NCBI GenBank assembly: GCA_036557505.1
Contig: DATBHM010000140.1
Span: 1-11,801, forward strand
Length of the DNA: 11,801 nt
Reading direction: 5' to 3'
Source: DATBHM01 sp036557505
Lineage (GTDB): Bacteria; Actinomycetota; UBA4738; JACQTL01
The notes under the pieces are model-generated. The model searched no databases, was not told the DNA's origin, and saw only the letters and a list, made by a program, of their open reading frames with translations. A program made the position numbers and the translations under genes. Below are positions 6,070 to 11,801 of this stretch, in pieces (positions within the stretch are counted from its first letter, which is position 1; each line of letters begins with the position of its first letter).

Positions 6070-9000
6070 ATGACCGGTCGTGCGTCGAAGGCTTCCAACG
6101 CTGGCTCCGGGCCGCTGGCCCGGTTCTCGCCGCTCACCCGGACGTGGTTCGGGGAGGCGTTCGCCGAGCCCACGCCCGCCCAGGCGGGGGCGTGGGAGGC
6201 CATCGCCTCCGGGCGGCACACGCTGGTCGTCGCGCCGACCGGCTCGGGGAAGACGCTAGCCGCGTTCCTGTGGGCGATCGACCGCCTCGCCGGGCAGCCG
6301 CCGCCGGCGCCCGACCGGCGACTCCGGGTGCTGTACGTCTCGCCGCTGAAGGCGCTCGCCGTCGACATCGAGCGGAACCTCCGCTCGCCGCTCACCGGAC
6401 TGCAGCGGGCGGCGACGAGGCTCGGCGTCCCGGGGCCGTCGATCGACGTCGCGCTGCGGACCGGCGACACGCCCGCCGACGAACGGCGGCGGTTCGCCCG
6501 GAAGCCTCCGGACATCCTCATCACCACACCGGAGTCGCTGTTCCTGCTGCTGACCTCGCAGGCGCGGGAGGCGCTCCGCAGCGTCGAGACCGTGATCGTC
6601 GACGAGGTGCACGCGGTCGCGGGGACCAAACGCGGCGCGCACCTGGCGCTGTCGCTGGAACGGCTGGAGGAGCTGCTCGCGAACGACGGCCGGGCCCAGC
6701 GGATCGGGCTCTCGGCCACCGTGCGGCCGGTGGACGAGGTGGCCAGGTTCCTCGTGGGGACCGGTCGCGACGTCGCCGTGGTCGACCCGCCGGCCCACAA
6801 GCGGTGGGAGCTGTCGGTCGAGGTCCCGCTGGAGGACATGAGCGATCCGGCATCATCGGCTCCGCAACCGTTCGAGGCGCAGGACGCGCCCGACGACGAT
6901 CAGGGAGACCTCGTTCACCTGGGCCCCAGCGCCATCGGCGGCCTGTCCGGCACGTCCGGGCCCATCTCCGAGGCCGAGGAACGGGCCAGCGTGTGGCCGG
7001 CCATCGACCGCCGGCTGGTCGAGCTGATCCGCGCCCACCGCTCGACGATCGTGTTCGCCAACTCGCGGCGGCTGGCCGAACGCCTGTGCACCCGGCTCAA
7101 CGAGCTGGCCGAGGAGGAGATCGCCCGGGCGCACCACGGCTCGGTGAGCCGCGAGCAGCGCCTCCTGATCGAGGAGGAGCTCAAGGCCGGCCGCCTCCCG
7201 GCCGTCGTGGCGACATCGTCGCTGGAGCTCGGCATCGACATGGCCGCCGTGGACCTGGTGATCCAGGTGGAGTCGCCGCCCAGCGTGGCGTCCGGGCTGC
7301 AGCGGGTGGGGCGGTCCGGCCACGGCGTCGGCGACGTCAGCCGGGGCGTGATCTTCCCGAAGTTCCGCGGCGACCTCGTCGAGTGCGCGGTGGTGGTCGA
7401 ACGCATGCGCGCCGGCGCCATCGAAGCGCTCCGGATGCCACGGAACCCGCTCGACGTGCTGGCGCAGCAGGTCGTGGCGATGGTTGCGATGGACGATCGC
7501 GACGTGGACGAGCTCGAGGCGACCATCCGGCGGGCGGCGTCGTTCGCCGACCTGCCGCGGAGCGCGTACGAGGGCGTGCTCGACATGCTCAGCGGGCGGT
7601 ACCCGAGCGACGAGTTCGCGGAGCTCCGCCCCCGGCTCAACTGGGACCGCGTCGAGGGCCGCCTGGCCGGCCGCCCTGGGGCACAGCGGCTGGCCGTCAC
7701 CAGCGGCGGCACGATCCCCGACCGGGGGCTGTTCCCCGTGTTCATCGCGGCGGAGAAGGGCCCGCGGGTCGGCGAGCTCGACGAGGAGATGGTCTACGAG
7801 TCGCGGCCCGGGGACGTGTTCGTCCTGGGGACCTCGTCGTGGCGCATCGAGGAGATCACCCACGACCGGGTGCTGGTGACCCCCGCGCCCGGCCTTCCGG
7901 GGCGGATGCCGTTCTGGCACGGCGACTCGCTGGGGCGGCCCGCCGAGCTCGGTCGCGCCCTCGGCGGATTCATCCGTGAGCTCATGCGGCTCCAACCGGA
8001 GGAACAACTGTCGCGACTCCGCGGCGCCGGCCTCGACGAGCGCGCCGCCAACAACCTGGTCCAGTACGTGGCCGAGCAGCGCGACGCCACCGGCGTCCTG
8101 CCCGATGACCGGACGATCGTGGTCGAGCGGTTCCGCGACGAGCTCGGCGACTGGCGGCTGTGCGTCCACTCGCCGTTCGGGGCCCGCGTGCACTCGCCGT
8201 GGGCGCAGGCCATCGAGCAGCGCGTGCGGGAACGGCTCGGCCTCGAGGTCCAGACCATGGTCGACGACGACGGGATCGTGGTCCGGCTCCCCGAGGCCGA
8301 CGAGGCGCCGCCGTCGGACTCGGTCCTGTTCGAGCCCGAGGAGATCGAGGAGGTCGTCACCGACGCCGTCGGCGGCAGCGCCCTGTTCGCATCACGGTTC
8401 CGGGAGAACGCCGCCCGCGCGTTGCTGCTCCCGCGGCGCTCGCCTGGCAGGCGGACTCCACTGTGGCAGCAGCGCCAGAAGTCGGCATCGCTGTTGCAGG
8501 TCGCCGGCCGGTACGGCTCGTTCCCGATGATCCTCGAGACGTTCCGCGAATGCCTCCAGGACGCGTTCGACCTGCCGAGCCTGAAGGACCTGATGCGCGC
8601 GATTCGCAGCCGCGAGATCCGGCTGGTCGAGGTCGACACGCCCATCCCGTCGCCGTTCGCATCCTCGCTGCTGTTCGGCTACGTGGCGGCATTCATGTAC
8701 GAGGGCGACGCCCCGATGGCCGAACGCCGCGCGCAGGCGTTGACGCTCGACCGGCGCGTGCTGGCCGAGCTGCTCGGTCGGGACGAGCTGCGCGAGCTGG
8801 TCGACCCCGGGGTGCTCCAGGACCTGGAGCTCGAGCTGCAGCGCCTGGCCGACGACTGGCAGGTCCGCGACCGCGACGGCGTCCACGACCTGCTGCGCAT
8901 GCTGGGCGACCTCGCCACACAGGAGGTGCTCGACCGGGTCGTCGACCCGACCCTCGGCCCGACCTGGCTGCACGAGCTGGAGGGCGAACGCCGCGCGGTG

Positions 9001-10614
9001 CGCATCCGCGTGGCCGGCGAGGAGCGGTGGATCGCCGCCGAGGACGCCTCGCGGTTCCGCGACGCCCTGGGCGCCGCGCTCCCACCCGGGCTCCCGCAGG
9101 CGTTCCTGGAGCCGGTCGACGATCCCGTCCGCGACCTGGTCAGCCGGTTCGCCCGGACCCACGGGCCGTTCGGAGAGTCCGAACCGGGCGCGCGGCTCGG
9201 GCTGGGCGTCGCCGTCGTGCGGGAGGCCCTGACCCGGCTCGAGGAGGCCGGACGCGTCGCGCGAGGCGAGTTCCGGCCGGGCGGTGGGGGACAGGAGTGG
9301 GTCGACGCCGAGGTGCTGCGGCGGCTTCGGCGCCGGTCGCTCGCGGCGATCCGAAAGGAGGCCGAACCCGTCCCCCAGGCCGCCCTGGCCCGGTTCCTGG
9401 CCGCCTGGCACGGGATCGGGCGGGGCGCCAGCCTCCGGAGCGACCCCGACGCCTGCCTCCGGGTGGTCGAACAGCTCCAGGGTGTTCCCATCCCGGCCTC
9501 GGTGCTGGAACGCCAGGTCCTCGCGACGCGCCTGCCCGGCTACCGCCCGGCGGCGCTCGACGAGCTGTGCGCCGCCGGCGAGGTCGTGTGGGTCGGGCAC
9601 GGGGCGATCGGCGCGGACGACGGATGGATCGCGCTGTACCTGGCCGACTCGGCGCTCGAGCTGCTCCCCGGTCCGGACGGGGACCTCGACGCGCTGACGC
9701 CGCTCGCGGCGTCGTTCCTCGAGGCGCTCCGCGGGCGCGGTGCCATGTTCTTCCGCCGGCTCGCGGACCACGTCGGGTCGCTCGACGACCACGAGGCCGT
9801 CCTCGCGCTGTGGGAGCTGGTGTGGGCCGGGCTGGCGACGAACGACACGCTGGCGCCGCTACGGTCGTTCCTGTCGGGCGGGGCGCGGGAGCGCAGGCGC
9901 CGCCCGACCGGGCGCATGGGCCGGGGCCGGCCGGCGTTCCCCACACGGATGGGTCCTCCTGCGGCGGCCGGCCGGTGGTACCCGGTTCCCGATCGGGAGG
10001 AGAACGCCACGCGCCGGCTGCACGCCCAGGCCCAGCAGCTGCTCGCCCGGCACGGGGTCCTGACCCGCCCGGCCGCCGCGGCCGAGCGCGTGACCGGCGG
10101 GTACGCGGCCGTCTATCCCGTGCTGAAGGCCATGGAGGAGTCCGGCCGGGCCCGGCGTGGGTACTACGTCGAGGGCCTCGGCGGGGCGCAGTTCGCGCTG
10201 CCGGGGGCGGTCGACCGCCTGCGCGCGCTGACCGAACGCCCCCGCGAGCCCGAGACGCTCGTGCTCTCGGCCTGCGACCCCGCGCAGGCGTACGGGGCCG
10301 CCCTGGCGTGGCCCGATCGCTCCGGTGAGGGCCATCGCCCCGGGCGGAAGGCCGGCGCGGTCGTCGTGCTCGTGGACGGTTCACCGGTGCTGTACGTCGA
10401 ACGCGGCGGCCGGACCGTGCTGTCGTTCACGGAGGACCACGGCGAGCTGGAACGGGCCGCCGAGGCCCTCTCGCTCGCCGTGAAGGAGGGCGTGGTCGGC
10501 GGGCTCACCGTGGAACGGGCCGACGGGGCGGCGGTGTTCGACTCGCCGCTCGCGGAGGTGCTGGCGAGGGCGGGGTTCTCGCTCTCGCCGCGGGGCCTGC
10601 GGCTCCGCGGATAG
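6070..10614 (+). CDS. lhr: Lhr-type ATP-dependent 3'-5' helicase, full-length form with C-terminal winged-helix array
   Basis: A superfamily 2 helicase. Family members translocate 3'-5' on single-stranded DNA and unwind duplexes, preferring RNA:DNA hybrids in mycobacteria. From ATG 6070 it is 1514 residues, close to mycobacterial Lhr. Motifs: TPAQAGAW (Q-motif region) at 35-42, Walker A APTGSGKT at 55-62, TTPESL near 152-157, DEVH at 178-181, SAT at 215-217, TIVFANSRR near 326-334, TSSLELGID near 382-390, and QRVGRSGH at 411-418. Then come the Lhr core winged-helix and beta-barrel domains with PFWHGD (W616), a DEAD/H-associated domain at about 680-850, and a long C-terminal region to 1514 containing EQLQGVPIP and LDELCAAGEVVW blocks of the Lhr C-terminal winged-helix type. 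An acidic, low-complexity insert at about 256-306 separates the two RecA domains. I prefer the ATG over GTG 6043 because the promoter motif overlaps the latter. It is three bases from nei. Confidence 0.95.
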   Translation: MTGRASKASNAGSGPLARFSPLTRTWFGEAFAEPTPAQAGAWEAIASGRHTLVVAPTGSGKTLAAFLWAIDRLAGQPPPAPDRRLRVLYVSPLKALAVDIERNLRSPLTGLQRAATRLGVPGPSIDVALRTGDTPADERRRFARKPPDILITTPESLFLLLTSQAREALRSVETVIVDEVHAVAGTKRGAHLALSLERLEELLANDGRAQRIGLSATVRPVDEVARFLVGTGRDVAVVDPPAHKRWELSVEVPLEDMSDPASSAPQPFEAQDAPDDDQGDLVHLGPSAIGGLSGTSGPISEAEERASVWPAIDRRLVELIRAHRSTIVFANSRRLAERLCTRLNELAEEEIARAHHGSVSREQRLLIEEELKAGRLPAVVATSSLELGIDMAAVDLVIQVESPPSVASGLQRVGRSGHGVGDVSRGVIFPKFRGDLVECAVVVERMRAGAIEALRMPRNPLDVLAQQVVAMVAMDDRDVDELEATIRRAASFADLPRSAYEGVLDMLSGRYPSDEFAELRPRLNWDRVEGRLAGRPGAQRLAVTSGGTIPDRGLFPVFIAAEKGPRVGELDEEMVYESRPGDVFVLGTSSWRIEEITHDRVLVTPAPGLPGRMPFWHGDSLGRPAELGRALGGFIRELMRLQPEEQLSRLRGAGLDERAANNLVQYVAEQRDATGVLPDDRTIVVERFRDELGDWRLCVHSPFGARVHSPWAQAIEQRVRERLGLEVQTMVDDDGIVVRLPEADEAPPSDSVLFEPEEIEEVVTDAVGGSALFASRFRENAARALLLPRRSPGRRTPLWQQRQKSASLLQVAGRYGSFPMILETFRECLQDAFDLPSLKDLMRAIRSREIRLVEVDTPIPSPFASSLLFGYVAAFMYEGDAPMAERRAQALTLDRRVLAELLGRDELRELVDPGVLQDLELELQRLADDWQVRDRDGVHDLLRMLGDLATQEVLDRVVDPTLGPTWLHELEGERRAVRIRVAGEERWIAAEDASRFRDALGAALPPGLPQAFLEPVDDPVRDLVSRFARTHGPFGESEPGARLGLGVAVVREALTRLEEAGRVARGEFRPGGGGQEWVDAEVLRRLRRRSLAAIRKEAEPVPQAALARFLAAWHGIGRGASLRSDPDACLRVVEQLQGVPIPASVLERQVLATRLPGYRPAALDELCAAGEVVWVGHGAIGADDGWIALYLADSALELLPGPDGDLDALTPLAASFLEALRGRGAMFFRRLADHVGSLDDHEAVLALWELVWAGLATNDTLAPLRSFLSGGARERRRRPTGRMGRGRPAFPTRMGPPAAAGRWYPVPDREENATRRLHAQAQQLLARHGVLTRPAAAAERVTGGYAAVYPVLKAMEESGRARRGYYVEGLGGAQFALPGAVDRLRALTERPREPETLVLSACDPAQAYGAALAWPDRSGEGHRPGRKAGAVVVLVDGSPVLYVERGGRTVLSFTEDHGELERAAEALSLAVKEGVVGGLTVERADGAAVFDSPLAEVLARAGFSLSPRGLRLRG

Positions 10615-10617
10615 CCC

Positions 10618-11406
10618 GTGCCCGAGGGCGACGACATCTGGAAGCTCTGTTCGCGGCTGCACGAACGCCTCGCCGGCAGCGTGCTGACGCGAACGGATCT
10701 CCGTGTTCCCGCGCTGGCGACCGTCGACCTCTCCGGTGCGAGGGTCGAACGGGTCGACTCGCGCGGCAAGCACATCCTGATGCGCGTCGACTCCGGCGAC
10801 ACCGTCCACAGTCATCTGAAGATGGACGGTGCATGGCGCATCCAACGAACCGGCGAACGTCTGCGCGGCCGCCGGCACGACGTTCGCGCGGTGCTCGTGA
10901 CCGACCGGTGGACTGCGGTCGCGACGCTCCTCGGCGTCCTCGAGATGTGGCCGACAGCGGCCGAGCCCGACCACCTCGGCCACCTCGGCCCGGACGTGCT
11001 CGGGCGCGACTGGGATCCGGCCGAGGCGCTGCACCGCCTCACCGCCGACCCGGCCCGGCCGGTCGGCGACGCGTTGATCGATCAGCGCGTGATGGCCGGC
11101 CCCGGCAACGTCTACCGCTCAGAGATCTGCTTCCTCCGCGGCGTCGACCCCCGCACGCCGGTGGGTGGCGTCCGCGACCCCGCGGGGATGGTCTCGCTGA
11201 CCAAACGGCTGCTGGAGGCGAACAAGGGCCACCCCGCCCGCGTCACGACCGGGAACACCCGCGAGGGTCAGCGCCTGTGGGTCTACGGCCGCCGCGCGGA
11301 GCCCTGCCGCCGGTGCGGCACCCCGATCGAGAAGATCACGCAGGGCGAGCAGCCCGAGGACCGCGTGGTCTACCGGTGCCCGTCCTGCCAGCCCGGGCCC
11401 GGGTAG
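10618..11406 (+). CDS. nei: Fpg/Nei-family DNA glycosylase/AP lyase (endonuclease VIII-like)
   Basis: A base-excision repair enzyme that removes oxidised bases and cuts the abasic site by beta/delta elimination; 262 residues, the usual size. The GTG start is fixed by chemistry: after Met removal the N-terminus is Pro2-Glu3 (PEGDDIW), the catalytic pair. Other landmarks are K51 in SRGKHILMR, HSHLKMDGAW at 64-73, the helix-two-turn-helix with LIDQRVMAGPGNVYRSEI at 153-170 (N164), and a C-terminal zinc finger C230-x2-C233...C254-x2-C257 with R249 as the probable finger arginine. PEGD with DIW favours the actinobacterial Nei branch over Fpg, but the substrate (oxidised pyrimidine or other) is inferred. 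It begins three bases after the lhr stop with no good Shine-Dalgarno, so it is probably co-transcribed and coupled. The lhr-nei pairing also occurs in mycobacteria (Rv3296-Rv3297). Confidence 0.94.
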   Translation: MPEGDDIWKLCSRLHERLAGSVLTRTDLRVPALATVDLSGARVERVDSRGKHILMRVDSGDTVHSHLKMDGAWRIQRTGERLRGRRHDVRAVLVTDRWTAVATLLGVLEMWPTAAEPDHLGHLGPDVLGRDWDPAEALHRLTADPARPVGDALIDQRVMAGPGNVYRSEICFLRGVDPRTPVGGVRDPAGMVSLTKRLLEANKGHPARVTTGNTREGQRLWVYGRRAEPCRRCGTPIEKITQGEQPEDRVVYRCPSCQPGPG

Positions 11407-11419
11407 CCGTCGCGGCGTC

Positions 11420-11425
11420 TACCGT
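11420..11425 (+). promoter_or_regulatory. Possible -10 element for a leaderless TOPRIM gene transcript
   Basis: TACCGT fits TANNNT and ends exactly seven bases before the GTG at 11433, the spacing expected if transcription starts on the start codon. No Shine-Dalgarno precedes the GTG, which agrees with a leaderless mRNA. No -35 was found, and the nine bases at the PafBC position match the damage motif poorly (4 of 9). Readthrough from nei is an equal possibility. Confidence 0.35.
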
Positions 11426-11432
11426 TGATGTC

Positions 11433-11801
11433 GTGGACACCACCAGCGACGAGCGCCCGGGGGCCTCGCGTGCTGACTTCGCCGCGCGCGCGGTCGTGCT
11501 GGTCGAGGGGGTCAGCGACCAGCTCGCGCTCGAGACGCTGGCGGCGCGGCGGGGTCGCGACCTCACGGTCGAGGGCGTCGCCGTCGTGCCGATGGGCGGT
11601 TCGAAGAACATCCGCCGGTTCCTCGACACGTACGGCCCGGCGGGGCTCGGTCTTCGACTGGCCGGGCTGTGTGACGACGCCGAGATCGACGACTATGTGC
11701 GGGCCCTCGAACGTGCCGGGTTCGGTACGAACCTCACGCGCGACGACCTCGAACGGCTGGGGTTCTTCGTGTGCATGAGGGACCTCGAGGACGAGCTCAT
11801 C
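11433..11801 (+). CDS. OLD-like TOPRIM nucleotidyl transferase/hydrolase domain protein (3' end outside window)
   Basis: The frame is open from GTG 11433 to the last base, giving 123 residues with no stop, so it is 3'-truncated by the window. AVVLVEGVSDQLALETLAAR at 20-39 is the opening strand and helix of a TOPRIM fold, with E25 the expected catalytic glutamate. VAVVPMGGSKNIRRFL at 49-64 is the second conserved block. LAGLCDDAEIDDY at 76-88 carries the acidic residues (D81, D82) expected to bind metal. RDLEDELI at 116-123 ends the window and is typical of small actinobacterial OLD-like TOPRIM proteins. TOPRIM folds cut or join DNA in OLD nucleases, topoisomerases and primases; activity here is not shown. 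No ATPase domain precedes the TOPRIM, unlike classical OLD proteins; whether one follows is not visible. It lies 26 bases after nei on the same strand. Confidence 0.85.
   Translation, partial: MDTTSDERPGASRADFAARAVVLVEGVSDQLALETLAARRGRDLTVEGVAVVPMGGSKNIRRFLDTYGPAGLGLRLAGLCDDAEIDDYVRALERAGFGTNLTRDDLERLGFFVCMRDLEDELI

Noticed and set aside
5685..7979. 764-codon open frame on the plus strand running from opposite the DUF4352-like gene into lhr
   Set aside because: It crosses the divergent control region and continues in the wrong frame of lhr. The product is Arg/Ala/Pro/Gly-rich and shows no motifs.
9459..9510. QLQ in the Lhr C-terminal region as an AlkZ-like QxQ catalytic motif
   Set aside because: The segment is a conserved part of long Lhr C-termini, and nothing visible places QLQ at a glycosylase active site.
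8160..10328. 722-codon open frame in another frame of lhr
   Set aside because: Arg/Gly/Pro-rich shadow frame caused by high third-position GC; the lhr frame here is conserved and continuous.
11403..11425. A second PafBC-type promoter before the TOPRIM gene
   Set aside because: The -10 and eight-base spacing could be placed, but only 4 of 9 bases match TTGTCRGTG.
11425..11778. 117-codon plus-strand frame starting TTG/ATG near the TOPRIM gene
   Set aside because: Its product is Ser/Arg-rich with no domain. The neighbouring frame from GTG 11433 encodes clear TOPRIM motifs.
1..11801. Mobile element, prophage, CRISPR or toxin-antitoxin content
   Set aside because: No transposase, integrase, terminal inverted repeats, regularly spaced repeats or small toxin-like gene pairs were seen.

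Overview
The window is very GC-rich DNA with tightly packed genes, GTG as well as ATG starts, and gene families typical of Actinomycetota: a sdhC-sdhD-sdhA-sdhB operon, an Lhr-type long helicase followed directly by an Fpg/Nei glycosylase, and a small OLD-like TOPRIM protein. The phylum is an inference from gene content, gene order and a promoter motif. Nothing here fixes genus or species.

Layout. (a) 3-938, plus strand: the 3' part of a gene for a membrane-anchored extracytoplasmic protein with two copies of a cysteine-containing module; its start lies outside the window. (b) 939-1007: a short convergent gap with competing inverted repeats. (c) 1008-4429, minus strand: succinate dehydrogenase, transcribed sdhC > sdhD > sdhA > sdhB with gaps or overlaps of 1-4 bases. 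(d) 4532-5953, minus strand: an unnamed two-helix membrane protein upstream of sdhC. (e) 5954-6069: a divergent control region. (f) 6070-11801, plus strand: lhr helicase, nei-like DNA glycosylase and a TOPRIM-domain gene cut by the window end. No gap without a gene is longer than about 120 bases.

How the genes work together. The sdh genes encode a complete complex II: flavoprotein, three-cluster iron-sulfur protein and two membrane anchors with candidate haem histidines. It links succinate oxidation to the quinone pool. The plus-strand block looks like a DNA-repair unit: a 3'-5' helicase, a bifunctional base-excision glycosylase and a possible nuclease or nucleotidyl-transfer domain.

The most informative regulatory signal is at 6037-6059. 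It matches TTGTCRGTG-N8-TANNNT, the RecA-independent DNA-damage promoter recognised through PafBC in mycobacteria, at 8 of 9 upstream positions, with exactly 8 spacer bases and a TANNNT -10. This suggests lhr-nei is damage-inducible and starts translation at ATG 6070 on an almost leaderless mRNA, not at the GTG at 6043 that lies inside the promoter. I saw no mobile elements, CRISPR arrays, tRNAs or rRNAs, and no clear evidence of a wholly new system. The least understood genes are the two envelope proteins and the TOPRIM gene.
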